Shown here piece by piece: positions 12,601 to 24,802 of a DNA stretch of 64,000 nucleotides. The DNA is from Sarocladium kiliense (lineage: Eukaryota > Ascomycota > Sordariomycetes > Hypocreales > Sarocladiaceae). The position numbers and the translations under genes are program-made. Below the pieces are notes generated by a model, which was given only the letters and a program-made list of their open reading frames with translations, made no database searches and was not told where the DNA came from. The stretch is from the NCBI GenBank assembly GCA_030734395.1, contig JAUZTG010000041.1:1178001-1242000 (forward strand). The letters are read 5' to 3'. How positions within the stretch are numbered: position 1 is the stretch's first letter; the number at the start of each line of letters is the position of its first letter.

Positions 12601-14834
12601 AACAGGCCAATTGACCAATCTCACCGCTAGACCCCTGGATGGACCCTTGTACCGAAGTATTCCCTGCAAAGATTCAAGCTTTGCCGATCGGCTTTGCTGG
12701 GCACTTATTATTAGAAAGCAGTTTGCAAAGAGGTAAAACTGGCGTTGCCCAGCTAGGCACAGTAGTTAGGAGATAAAGAAACTTCCCAAGTGACGTCTTG
12801 AGATAACAAATTGTGCAAGTTCTTCGCCTGGATTGCAGTCACGGCATGTTCACGAAGGATTAAATGTCCGACTGGGCGTGGTACTGAAGTGTGTTTTCTT
12901 GCTGGGGCTGTGGCCAGGGGGGGTGGTGGTCGGGAGTACGAGGATGGGCTTATTCTCGAACTCCTCAGCCACCAAATGCCAACAGTGCCACCGCTTCAAG
13001 GCCTGGACAGTTACATTGGACGAGTGGCCAGGGTGACGAGCAAGACGTTCCAGGACGGAAGCGAATGGGGTAGCTGGCATGTGGAGGTACGAGGAGAGAC
13101 TTGTACGGTAGCGTCGAGGATGTTTGGGAAGCAGGCCGAGCGCCGAAGAGTTGATGTGGCAGCATCGACAAAGCCTATTTCCAGGTAACTTGATGAGCGA
13201 TGCTTCTGGTGATGTGAGGGTTGACCGTGCGTGGGTGCGTGGTGCCTGGTCTTGTCCTGGTCTTGACCTGGTCTGGCCTGGTCTGGCGGTGGTCTGGCCG
13301 CCCGTTGATTTTTTTTGCCCCAAGCTGCGAGAGTGATGCTGGTAGAGTAGGACAAACGTAGAGGAGGGGGGGGTCCCGGGCGGGTACGGCGGGATTGGAT
13401 GGGGGCATACGAGGACCTCCACTCTGGGCTACTGGCACAGGCCAACAGGGGAAGCGGATGGAAGCCACACTGACCTCGGGACAGTGCGCTTCCTGCTGTC
13501 CTGTTGCTCTACTGAGTCTACTCCCACGTAACCGAATTAAGGTCAGCTCAGGTAAAGTTACCGCCCACACTCAGTAGTCCTGATGAGTCTGACAATTGAG
13601 GGTGTTGGCGACAGGGGCATCAGCGTCCTTGAGTGCCACTACCCAGGCTGCTGTAAGCCACCCAAGCTCACTGAACCCGGCACGTTGAGGCACTGGCTGA
13701 CTGAGTGAACGGAGGTGCACTGACACCATATTGACCTTACCTTATGCTGCCCGTGGCCTTTGCCTCCCACATGGTCTCTCTTCCTGTTTCCAGTCACCTG
13801 TCCAGCTCCCTTCCGTCCTTCTCTTCCTTTTCCTCCTCACAAAAAGTCGCCTCTTATTTTTCTGTCGTCGGTTTCCTCTCGTAATCCTCACGATCGCTCG
13901 ACCACTGCCTGCCCGACACTCGCTAATCGATAATCTTTCGTCCTCGTTGAACCCCCGCCTCGAACTGAGCAGTAGCCTTGACCCCCTGTCGTGTCTCGCC
14001 CGTGCAACAATCGCTCACACACACGGCCTTGCCCTCGACTAGGTCTCCACGACCGACTTCTCTCTCGACAGCATCGTCAGAAATCTGCAGTTCTTCTCTT
14101 TCGCGCCGTTTGTATTCTCTGGGTTCCTTCTGTTGGGTCTCTGGACATCTTGGATACCTTTCAAACACTCCTTGTTCATACCTTCTTGCCGAGCCGGACC
14201 CCTATAATTCGATTCGCCGACACCCATCCACAGTGTCTTTGAGACGTCGACCAGCTGCCGTTGCACACGCCATCGATTGCTAGTTTTACAGGTCGCCGTT
14301 TGGATTTCGACTTTAATACCGTGAGTCTCAGCCTGCCTCCACCAATGTTGCTTGCCCACATACGGCTCCAGATGGTTGGCCTGCCGTGTCTCAGCCGATG
14401 CTCCTCCAGCGACGCTAGACGCCATCAGGGCCCGTTCCAGGCGTCCCCTTTCTTGCCTATCCTCCGTCATTGAATGTCTGCTGCAGCATTCTTGGGCTGC
14501 CCTCCACGCCAGCGTCACGGCCTTCTCTTTCGCCCTGTGCCCTTGTCGAGATTTGTTGCTAACCTTGATTTCCCCCGTCATGCAGTCACCCACTGTCCCG
14601 TACTGCCCGACTTAGCTCGGCCTGACGTCTTCTTCTCTTCTCAGGTAGCTGTTGGGAGAACCCATCTGTGTCACCACCGCTTCCGCAACCCGACTAGAAC
14701 TTCGTATCGCAGTCCTCAGCAACTGGAACACCGAGATCTTGCAGCATCTTCGCCTGCAACGGACAGTCTCGAGGGTTGAATGCTTCCGACCCGGCACTGA
14801 ATCCCAGTACGGTCGAGCTCGACAACCGGTCTAT
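9688..14834. other. Gene-poor stretch and long leader of the next gene
   Basis: No convincing gene was found on either strand. Frames of up to about 190 codons occur but lack domain features and look like chance. A low-complexity array of GGTCTGG/TCCTGG units lies at about 13249-13302. From about 13730 the plus strand becomes CT-rich with TCTTCC and CCTC blocks, the usual character of a fungal promoter/5' UTR, and it leads into the gene starting at 14835. GTGAGT near 14321 and CTTCTCAG near 14645 could bound a 5' UTR intron. Confidence 0.5.
13249..13302. repeat. Short CCTGGTCTTG/CCTGGTCTGG tandem array
   Basis: Four to five imperfect decamers of the type CCTGGTCTTG, CCTGGTCTGG and GGTCTGGCCG follow one another. 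It is a degenerate minisatellite in non-coding DNA. In reverse complement it resembles the GACCAG-rich array at 3446-3511. Confidence 0.6.
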
Positions 14835-17674
14835 ATGCCTAGGTTCTCAGCTGCCTTCTCCCGGCGGAAATCCACCGCCGACGAGGTTCAAAATGCCTTG
14901 ATCAATCCGGCCGAGCAACAGCATTCGTTCAGAGTGATCGAGAGAAGCGACGTGGCCAATGTCAAGTCATTCGATGGTGGCGCGAGGCTCGCCCGGGCCT
15001 CTGGCAACCATCTGACGAGGCCTGGCCACTTGGACATCGAACAAGATGACAACATGTTTGCCCATCTTAAGGGCGATCGGTACGTACATCAATCCGTGTT
15101 ACCACTGCAACTGCATGGGCACCTCCCCGCCGCCCTGGCCGCGCATAGTGCAACCAGAGCACCTTATCTCGTTCCAGGGCTGACTTGTTCCCAAGCGGCA
15201 GTGGTGGTTCCAACTTTACCAAAGCATCCTCTGCTGATGCTTCCTCGAGACATAGCAATGCTTCCACAGCTCCGTCGTCTGCAGACATGGCCCCTGTAGT
15301 GCCCCCTCATGACGACAGTAGAACCCCGAACAAGAAGGGCCTCCACGAAATCCCCCCTCGCAAAGGCGTAGCCTCAAGTGGTTCTGGCTTCCTGTCTAAA
15401 GCCGGACGCACCTTTTCCTTCGGGTCCAAGAAGGCCAGCGCATCGTCTCCCGTTGAAGAAATACCTGATGTTCCACCAATTCCGAAGATTCAGCGAGAGG
15501 ATGAGCATGGCCGAGCTCGAGGGCTCACAAACTCGACAACAAGCACCACGACACCGCCAAGACTCGAGGGTGGAGGCATGGATATGGGAGGAGACTTTGG
15601 GACCATGTTCAGTGGCTCAGGCTTTGACAAGAGAGCTAGCATGCTGACCTTGAAGAACGGCCATCAACTTCCACAGGTCCCAGAATCAGCTGGGCGGTCT
15701 AACCAACCCGCAAATCTCAAGCTTGATACGACGACCGCAGTGGACGCTGCTCCGCTGTCCTGGAACAGTGAACACTCACACGACAATCTCTTGGCCTCTC
15801 GGGCGTCACCTGGTGGCCACGATCGACCGCCCCCTGTACCTAGGCATCAGCTATCTTTCGAGTCTCGGCCGATCGCGTCCGAACCCATCGACGAAGATGT
15901 CAAGCTATTGCAGGATACCATGGCCGCTACAAAATTCCTGTCTGGCGGAGAGGGCTTTTCGGCGCCTTCTCATGCTGGGAGATATCGTTCAGAGGAAGAC
16001 AGTTTTACTGTGATCCCAAGGAAGACAGCACCGGCAGCTTTGGCATCACAGGAGGACAACATGTTCGCTGGAACGGCGTCCAGGATCAGCCGCCAAGCGC
16101 ATCGCCAGGCGCCACGCCCAACTTCCCTTGCCCAACAAAACAAAGTTATGACACCTGCTGAGTTCGAACGTTACCGACGACACAAGGAGCAGTTGGGCAC
16201 CGTCCCTGGTGGCAAGTCTCCAGTGGTAAATGATGACGATGATGAGGAAGATGATATCAATTATGACGATGACGAGGATGAGGCCGAGAAGTCCAAGCAA
16301 CAAGCGAAGCAGAGGAGGAAACAAGAAGCTCACATGGCTGTGTATCGACAACAGATGATGAAGGTCACGGGTGAGCCATCGGGACCTACGCTCGCATCGG
16401 CATCAGCATCGGCATCTAGCCGCCCAAGCCTGCCCACTTCACTAAGCGCTCCTCAGTTGAGTCTGCTCAAGTCGCCCTCGCCCGATTCTGTGGGCACTGA
16501 TGAGGAAGAGGATGAGGAAGTGCCGCTAGCCATCCTACAAGCTCATGGATTCCCTCACAAGAACCGACCGCCCACCAGGCTGATGACGGCGGGATCAAAC
16601 CCGAACCTTCGCTCTGCTTCTCAGGCCTCTCACCGCCCAGCCTCTGCAATGGGTGAACCAAGTTCTGCAAACAACGATCGTCAGCGCCACTCCACCCTCC
16701 CGGCTTTCGCTCGCCATCTTCCCCAGGATCCTTTCGTCGGCGCAAGTATTTCAAGGCCAGCTGTCCGTGAATCGCTCCATTTTGGTGGCGGCAATCCCGC
16801 GCCTCCCCAACAGGCACCTGGCGCACTTCCTCCTGGAGGGCTCGTTGGCGTGATTGCAAACGAAGAGCGATCTAGGGCCATGAGGCGCGGCAGTCCCAAT
16901 ATGGAAGCCCAGAAATTCATGCCAGGACAGATGGGAGCCCCCGTTGATCCCATGTCTGGTATCCCGCCTCACATGATGTATGGACAGGGAGGGATGCCCG
17001 GAATGCCAGGCATGCCAGGAATGGGCCAGATGCCACCCCAAATGCTCACTCCTGGTGACCAGGCCCAGATTCAAATGACTCAGCAGATGCAGCAATTCAT
17101 GCAAATGCAGATGCAGTTCATGCAGATGATGGCTGGGAACCCAGGGGCTCAGCAGCAGCAGATGGGGATGCAAGGTCCGTATATGGGTCCTGGCGCTAGT
17201 CAGTCAACGGCCGATCTTTCAGGTCGCCAATCTGTCATGGGTGACTTCATGCCTGAACCGCCACGTATGAATCCTAGCATGCGGACTATGAGTATGGTGC
17301 AGCCGAACACAGGCTCCTTTGGCCAGCAAACGGGTTATGCGCCTTCCTTTCACTCGCCGTCGCCTGGCTATACCCCATCCATTGCGCCGTCAGAAAGAAG
17401 CAACGTTGGACTACCTGGTCGGTACAGGCCGGTGTCGCAAGCGACTGGTAGCTTCACGGCCCAACACTCACGCTCCAACACCATGTCTGGCGCCCTCTCT
17501 CAGGTTGATGGGGACAGGAAGCAGCCTTCTATCAAGGTAGTGCCCAAGACAGGTGGCGGTTCCGACGATGATGATGAAGAGGGTTGGGAAGCCATGAAGG
17601 CAAAGCGAGACAAGAAGAGATCGATGTGGAAGACCAAGAAAGACTTTGCGGGCGTTCTTGATGCCATTCATTAA
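14835..17674 (+). CDS. Large low-complexity fungal protein of unknown function
   Basis: Two exons, 14835-15079 and 15178-17674 (donor GTACGT, acceptor CCAG, phase 2), encode 913 residues. No catalytic domain is recognised. The N-terminus (RRKSTADEVQNALINPAEQQ) looks ordered and conserved. It is followed by Ser/Pro-rich sequence with a DDDDEEDDINYDDDEDEAEK acidic block (about 16228-16290) leading directly into a basic KQQAKQRRKQEAHMAVYRQQ helix, probably a short coiled coil. A Met/Gln-rich tract lies at 16980-17180. The extreme C-terminus is Glu/Lys/Trp-rich (EEGWEAMKAKRDKKRSMWKTKKDF) and looks like a conserved helical motif. The protein is probably cytoplasmic or scaffold-like; this is inference. 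The start is the first ATG in the open frame, after a long CT-rich leader. Confidence 0.85.
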
Positions 17675-18193
17675 GCAACTCAGGAATCACGAGAGAAGCC
17701 TTTGTAGTCACTGCAAGAGGACGAATTACGGAACGGCAGACGGCGGACCTGACGACCTTGGATACTTGGACGTCGAGACTTGACACGCCCTTTCGGACTG
17801 AGAGCCCTAGTGAGTTGGGAAGATTGCAACAAAACTTATGTGTATATACTTAGACATCTGGGTTCTATCTCGTGTGAACGGGCGTTTCGGCTGGGAATGG
17901 GGGCAAACCATAATGGGGAGGCGGTAGGAGAGTGCACGAAGGGGACTATCTATTTTTTCATGGGTACAGATCTGGAGGGCGACACTTGCTTCTTTCTCTG
18001 GATTTACTGCATGAATAGAGCTGGAAGCGGTCGTAATGGATAGCGAAAATAAGATGACCTGGCAAGGATTCGCGTGAATTACACAGCTTTGAAAAGGGTG
18101 AATTCAAGATACTATGGTTCTATCAGCTCCGATCTGGAGGAATACTGCCTGCCATGTGACACCTGAGGATCTCATCATCTGTTCATCCGCTTC
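17675..18193. other. Convergent intergenic spacer
   Basis: Lies between the 3' ends of the 14.8-kb gene (plus) and the lumazine synthase gene (minus). It holds the two 3' UTRs; no other feature is seen. Confidence 0.5.
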
Positions 18194-18886
<693 letters not shown>

Positions 18887-19321
18887 TGTTGTATGCGTGG
18901 TATCTGAAGGACAGCGGAGAAGCTAGGTATGGTACTTGATCTGCGATTGCGAGTTGGAATGGGATTGAAGGTTGTTGGAAAGAGTGAGAGTGGAAAGAAG
19001 GAAGAGGGTCGGTCGCTCTGGGAAAGGAAGCTTTGCTGGCGGCTTCTGCACCGTTTCCGCATGAGGGGTCCTCAATTGGTCGCGGGGCACTGCCAATTCG
19101 TCATACCCTTAGGCCTTCTCCCCTGACTGTGCCTGTTGCTTACATCGAAGCGGCAATCGGGCAATCGATGTCTCGTTTGGTGGGAGTCACCGGGTGAGAC
19201 GGTTTCAGAGGCACTCACAAAAAAGATTGAAAGCAGATATCACGACATCAGAAACAACATGGACTGCAATAATGATTTGGCTACGAGCAAAAATCCGCAG
19301 AAGATGCAAAAAAAGAAAGAA

Positions 19322-19393
19322 TGCCTCCACACAGACTTGAACTATGGGCCTTTGCATTACAAGTGCAACGCTCTACCACTGAGCTATAGAGGC
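19322..19393 (-). tRNA. tRNA-Thr (anticodon UGU)
   Basis: The 72-nt minus-strand sequence folds as a full cloverleaf. The acceptor stem GCCTCTA pairs with TGGAGGC (one G-U). The D arm is GCTC-AGTGGTA-GAGC. The anticodon stem is TTGCA/TGCAA around loop CTTGTAA, giving anticodon TGT. The T arm is CATAG-TTCAAGT-CTGTG and the discriminator is A. There is no intron and, as expected in eukaryotes, no encoded CCA. It reads ACA codons. Confidence 0.95.
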
Positions 19394-20219
19394 GGATGGA
19401 AAGTGGGGTAATTACTAGGGACTATGAAGGGAGGGCAGCTGCTAGGAAAACGCTGAGAAAGGATGGGGAGGGATAGCTTCGGAAAGCAAAGGACGCACTC
19501 CGCATGATGTCTCGTCATTTACTTGCGACGGCTGCAGAGTAGCAACAACAACAGTGTACATTGCTCTTGATCAACACGGAAAGGACACATTGACCCATTC
19601 CACTCACTGAAAAACCTGGCTGCAACCACGCAGTCAGTCGGTCTCTGTCTTGGGAACCTTCTTGTCTGAGACAGTTCCCCAGGTGACTGCTGTTTACGGT
19701 CACCATCAATCAGGGAGGAGCAACAACAGGCATGCCGAGTGCGTCACACACAAAGAACATAGACATTACAGCACCTCACGTCATTCATTCGCAGGAATTC
19801 TCTATCCATGAAATCAATTGATGATCTAAGCAGAGGATGGTAGTCAAGCGCCAGTTCGCCTCGCGCCACAGATGCTGTCAAGTACAAGGCTAGCGCAACT
19901 CATCAATCCATCACCACCAGTCTCTCAATAGCTTCAACCGCAGCTCGGTTCCGTTTCTTCATGCTCTCTCCCTCGCAGATGCTCAACACACAGGCGCTTC
20001 CTTTCATCTCATTAGCAACTTCCGTAATCTTGTCTCCTTCGGCCGTCTCATGGTATCCTTCGTAAAAGAGTGTAAGTCGTGGGCGTCGCAAGCACATGCC
20101 TCGTGGGCAGTCAATAGAATGAATACAAAGAATCAAAAACCTCCGTCATAAAGGCAGGGGTGGATCGTCTGGTTGCATACTGGAACCACTGCGATCCAGG
20201 ATCCATGCGCCAAATTTGC
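19394..20219. other. Intergenic between the tRNA gene and the GPI-protein gene
   Basis: No gene is supported. Short open frames here show no recognisable product. It holds the upstream flank of the minus-strand tRNA-Thr and the 3' flank of the minus-strand surface-protein gene. Confidence 0.5.
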
Positions 20220-20940
20220 TTAGAGCATGTAGGCGAGAACGCCGATGGCAGCAACGGCAGCGACACCGTTGCCAGGCATCAGCGTAGGAGCGGCAATATC
20301 CTCGGTGTCGGTGGTGGTAACATCTCCGCCAGTAGCGCTTGAACTGTCCCCGGTCGTGGTGCTCGAGGAAGCCTCAGCAGTAGTGCTGGTTTCCTCGGCA
20401 TCGACACTCTTGGGCGGGTTTTGTTCACCACACTTGTCCCTGATGTTGGATGTGCACTCGTCTTGAACACGGCTGTCGTCTGTTGCAGCGACACATTGGG
20501 CATAGAGCTCCATGCAGATGAAGGTGGGCATGGTCTGCGTGTAGTATTCTAGGCCGGGCATGGAGTTGTTGGATGCGCAAGTGCAGTCCCAGGACAGGTC
20601 GCTCTGGACGAAGTTAGCAAATGATCGAAACTGCAGGCGGCAGTCTTTCTCAGAACTTACGGTCGTGCAATCGTTAGAGTTGGTGTTGTCGCTACAAAGT
20701 GTCTCGCAAGTGTCGTACTGAGCACGGCACCATTGACCTGGGGAAGCACGTGGTCAGCAAGTTAGGCCCAGGTGGCAAGGCGCATGGCATTAGCAAGCTA
20801 GAAAGCCAGAACTTACCCTTCTCGAGGTCAGTAACAGAGTTGGGGTCAATGGTCATGTTGTACGAGCTCGTGTAGTTACCGGCGTCCTGGGCAAGGACGC
20901 TGGCGGCAGCAGCCATGACGAGGAAAGCGGCGGAGCGCAT
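20220..20940 (-). CDS. Secreted cysteine-rich GPI-anchored protein (DUF7707-like)
   Basis: Predicted cell-surface protein of unknown function. Exons are 20817-20940, 20661-20737 and 20220-20603 (phases 1 and 0), giving 194 residues. Residues 1-17 (MRSAAFLVMAAAASVLA) are a signal peptide. The mature domain holds regularly spaced cysteines (QWCRAQYDTCETLC, NDCTT, SWDCTCASNNS, FICMELYAQCV, DECTSNIRDKC). This matches the fungal family with an internal YTQTMPTFICMEL-type motif, which I recall as DUF7707. A Ser/Thr-rich stalk (TSTTAEASSSTTTGDSS) follows. The tail ends in a hydrophobic segment (GVAAVAAIGVLAYML) suitable for GPI attachment. No enzymatic residues are evident. Confidence 0.87.
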
Positions 20941-23622
20941 GGTTATGGTTGTGGTATTGATGGTGGATGGGAGGTGATGAATATGTCGGAGGTGAGAACG
21001 GCGCACAAAAGCTCTCGTCGCTTTCCAAAAAAAAAAGAGAAAACAAGAGGAGAACCGTGTGAGAAGCTCTGGTGTGCGGAGAGTAGTAGCGCCGGTGTGA
21101 GAGTGAATGCGACGGATGGGTGGGAGTAGACTACTTGTAGTGACACAGTAGTACTGATTGACGAAAAGGTCGGCTCTGGCGATACTGGGATAAGCAGTAA
21201 CGGTGAGCTGAGTCAATTGGGATATTTGGGATGGGATGGAAGAAGAGAGAAGAGGAAGAGGAAGAGCTGGGAGCTGAGACGGGAGGCAGCGGGTAGAAGT
21301 GTGACGATGGAAACCCGAGGCAACGGCAGGAAAGTGGTGGTTGGGTTGGGGGCAATGAGCGGATGGGAGTCGCGGGAAGGTCTGCCGGAAGCAACGAAGA
21401 CGGCACGATGCAGCGCCAGTAGCAGCAGCAGCAGGAGGGGGAATCACGATAGAGGCAAGTGTCTAGAGGCTGGGGCCCTGGTCCGGCCGGTCTGGGCGCG
21501 GCCTTGGAGGGTCTTGGATGTCGCTGTGCTAGAAACGGGAGGGGGTGTGGTCTTGGAGCTATTCACAGATTGGGCAGATTAAGGCTAGTGCGTGTTGGAG
21601 AGACTACAGGCACTGGGGCTAGTCTGTCAATAGGGCCAGGAAAGATGGGATTCTCCAAGCATTGATGGTAGAGGAGAATGATGATGGCTGGTGGTGACGA
21701 TAGATAGCTCCAGCAGCTGCATGCGTCAGAGTCAAAACGGAGCAAAACCCCAGTGCAGTGCAGGGCCGGCTGCGGGAGGACAGCATGACGCTGCAGCAAC
21801 CCCTGTCAGGTTCAAGTACAACTAGGAAAGTTGAAACCCCTGCTGTCCTCCGAGCACCCCTCAGGCACTGTCCTGTCGCGGCTAGCGCCCTGCTTCACGC
21901 TAACAAAGGGTGCCTGGAACCCCTGCAACACCCCAAACTCCGGCCAGAGGGGTCCACCGAAGCTCACCACTAGACTGTGCGCACCATCATCGATTGGCAG
22001 GTTGGGGGTCCCAGTGCTGCTGGTGGCCATAGCAACCCAGCCTCGAGCCTGGCCTCTCGTTGTTCCTCGCCGTTAGCATCGTGATGTGCATGCGATGCAG
22101 CCGATGCAGCATCCATCTCTCTCAGTGTCTCTCAATCTTCATTCTCGTCGCGTCATCCTCTTTGCTTGTCATCTTCCAGCTGGTTCCTCATTTCATTATC
22201 CGTCTCATTTACGGTGCAATCCTCTCAACAACCCCGGACCGCCGTGAAATTTGCTTCAATCTCGGTGCGACACTTAGTGGAAATGCCAGGGCGTGCTCCT
22301 CTGCCTAGGTGCTGCTGACTGGGAGGAGGGAGGGGGAGCAAAAGGCGGGCCTCGACTCGCGATATCACCCATTTCCCTCTTTACCTCATCCACAGCACCA
22401 CCCATTTCCCAGTTGCCAAGCTCAGGCTACCGATGAGCCAGTTCATTCGCGCCAAACATGATCCATGATGCGATCATGGGGGGCCCTGCATTCATCTGCC
22501 TTTGCCCTGCCCTTTAGGGTTGCATTCCTCTCCTTCTTTGCTCGATTCGGCCTTTGTTTCGACTTCGGTTTCAAACGCGATTCGAAAGCTTGCTTTCGAT
22601 CATGTCCGAACAGCTCTAGCTTCGCGTGCTTGCTTTGTTCGCTTGCTTTGCGCTCCCGGTATTATCAGGGTCTCAAATGTGTGCGAGCCCGTGACCTTAC
22701 CAAGACATTCCACCCTCAGAGGATCTCTCGGTTGCGACCGGCCGGCACCATGCACCACCATGTGGGCATTCCGGGTGTATCGCCGCCGACGTCCACAGCA
22801 ACATGGGCCAACGTGGTCCACCCTAATCGCCTGGTGGCCTCAACCTTGGTATGAGTAGCTATTGTCTCTGGTAGTTGAGTTTTCGAGGTTCCTGTGTGCC
22901 TGAATTCCTAATCTGCCGTTCGAGCCGAGGCTGCCGCTGACCTCGCCTTTTGCACCAGGTACGGAGACATCTCACCAAAACCTAACGAAGCATGACAAGA
23001 TTACCCCAATTGGCGTCAGATCCTCCTCACATGCACCATCAGTTTGTCCATCGACTGACTTAGACCTTGCGTCGAGCCCAATTAGGGAAGGTGGAATAGA
23101 CAACGCCCAAATCGCTTCTTGATTCCCCGTGACGATATACCAGCTTCTTGGGAGGAGCCGGTCTTTCTTGCTAAGGCCTCCAAAGGCAGTCCGTTGGACG
23201 CGACGCATCCCACCCAACTTTCTGTTAGCGCCGCAACCACTAGCTGCGCATACGAGATCTGTGGCAAACATCTGGCCGATTTAGACGCACAGCTTCTCGT
23301 ATCAGCGCCTTCAAGTCTGCAGCCGATTCTTGTGACCACAGTTGACTTCGTCACCAGCGACCCCCAAGTGGACGCCAAGTAGTACTGGCACAGTCGATGA
23401 TGCTGGAGGTGATACATCGCTCTAGCCCATGAACCTCTCTAGTGGCTTGCGCTCTCCACTCGCCAAGCTATGGCCGCACTGTGATAATCCCGGTCTCTCT
23501 TACACGTCATTTTGGAAAAATGCATGTCCTCAATTGTCGACTTTTTGATCACTTTAACTAACACGCGCTAGCAATAAAAGTTCACGGGAGCGCGTCGCTT
23601 GCTCTCAAGTAGGAGCCACAGC
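20941..23622. other. Intergenic: surface-protein promoter and empty spacer
   Basis: The first part is the promoter/leader of the GPI-protein gene (GA-rich on the plus strand, CT-rich on the coding strand). Beyond about 21600 I see only short frames without recognisable products. One 82-codon hydrophobic frame (22060-22308) was considered and rejected. Confidence 0.45.
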
Positions 23623-24542
23623 TCATGTTTGCAGCTCTCGCAGCATCTCGGCGTTCTTGTTCATCGCCATGGACAGGAGGCCCATATCCGAGTGTCCGAG
23701 TATATAACGTGCACCCAGGTCGCGAATCGCAGCTTGCACAATCCTTGGTTTTGTGTAGATGCCCGACAACCCGAAAATCTTGTCGCTTGCGCGGCAGGCC
23801 TCAGAGACCGTGCGCAACGCGTCTTGAAGGACTGGATGCTCCCACTCGCCTAGTAATCCCAGCTCCAACGACAAGTCGTTTGCCCCTAACAGCAGTACGT
23901 CAACGCCAGGCACGGATGCAATGGCACGTGCGTTCTGTACAGCCTCGGAGGTCTCAATCATTGCGAATACGGTCGAACCTGTCTCGTTGAGCTGATTCAC
24001 GACCTGTTTCGCCTCCACTCGTTCATAAAGGAAATGTGGCAATGCAGCCGTGAGTGATCGAGTCCCCAATGGAGGGAACTTCGTCACTGCGACGGCTTCC
24101 CGTGCCTCAGCTACGTATCGAACATTAGTCTTCTGAAGACAAGCAAGATGAGCAAGGCTGATGAGGTCATGCTCTACCTTCGTTATTGACGTGTGGATAA
24201 ATCACACCAACAGCACCACCGTCCAGAATCCGCTGGACAAATCCGCTGCCGCAGTTGTGCGGTACACGCACAAAAGGCGTCACACCAGCGAGCAATGCGG
24301 TCGTGCAGAGTGTGCTTGCTTCATGAATAGACAGTGTAGAGTGCTCAAGATCAATGAAGACACTGTCGTAACTTGCTGCGCGGGCCAGCAGGATTACCTC
24401 AGAGCTGGACGTGGTTTTGACAGCTAGTGCCTAGTACATGTCAGGACTCGGCTCCGTACGTTGCTTTGAGGCGTTGTTGAGATCGACGTACCGTACAGAT
24501 CTTGCCTTGTGAAGCGTTTCTAAGGAGATTGTTCTGGACCAT
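23623..24542 (-). CDS. HpcH/HpaI family class II pyruvate aldolase
   Basis: Metal-dependent aldolase of the PEP/pyruvate-binding TIM-barrel superfamily. Such enzymes reversibly cleave 4-hydroxy-2-oxo acids to pyruvate and an aldehyde. Three exons, 24492-24542, 24178-24430 and 24111-flanked 23623-24110 (introns 24431-24491 and 24111-24177, the second with branch site GACTAAT), give 263 residues. Family motifs: KICTALAVKT at the N-terminus, FIDLEHSTLSI (His47), FVRVP (Arg72), GAVGVIYPHVN, FAMIETSEA (metal-ligand Glu154), GANDLSLELGL (metal-ligand Asp180) and the terminal GHSDMGLL. It starts 260 bp from, and divergent to, the Zn2Cys6 regulator, so the two probably share a promoter. It belongs to the putative phosphonate cluster; its natural substrate is not evident from sequence. 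Confidence 0.9.
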
Positions 24543-24802
24543 CCTTACGGTACATGTGTGTCTGTCCGAGCAAAAGAGTACAGGGCGAATCGGCTCGGAG
24601 GACCTTGAACTGCGAGTTTGTCGAGGCTACCTCGGGATCGCCTATCCGAAAGCCGCTAAGTGTCGTGAAGCAAGTCACCTCATACAGCAATGGTGCGGGA
24701 AAACATTCGTCAGTAGCACAAATTCTAAACTGTTTTGAGCTGCAAGAGGCAATAGCTGAAGTGTCATGAATAAAAGCGAAGTTTAGCTGTCAGAAGCGCA
24801 CC
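24543..24802. promoter_or_regulatory. Divergent promoter, aldolase / Zn2Cys6 regulator
   Basis: A 260-bp spacer between two divergent start codons. It contains CGGCTCGG at 24591-24598, a direct CGG repeat of the kind bound by Zn2Cys6 proteins. A CGGTTCGG counterpart lies in the aminotransferase/hydrolase promoter. Confidence 0.5.

Noticed and set aside
14652..14834. Upstream extension of the 913-residue protein
   Set aside because: The open frame upstream of ATG 14835 begins with TTG and has no ATG; it is leader sequence.
22060..22308. Hydrophobic 82-codon plus-strand frame as a small membrane protein
   Set aside because: Its hydrophobicity comes from a TC-rich stretch; there is no family resemblance and no clear start context.
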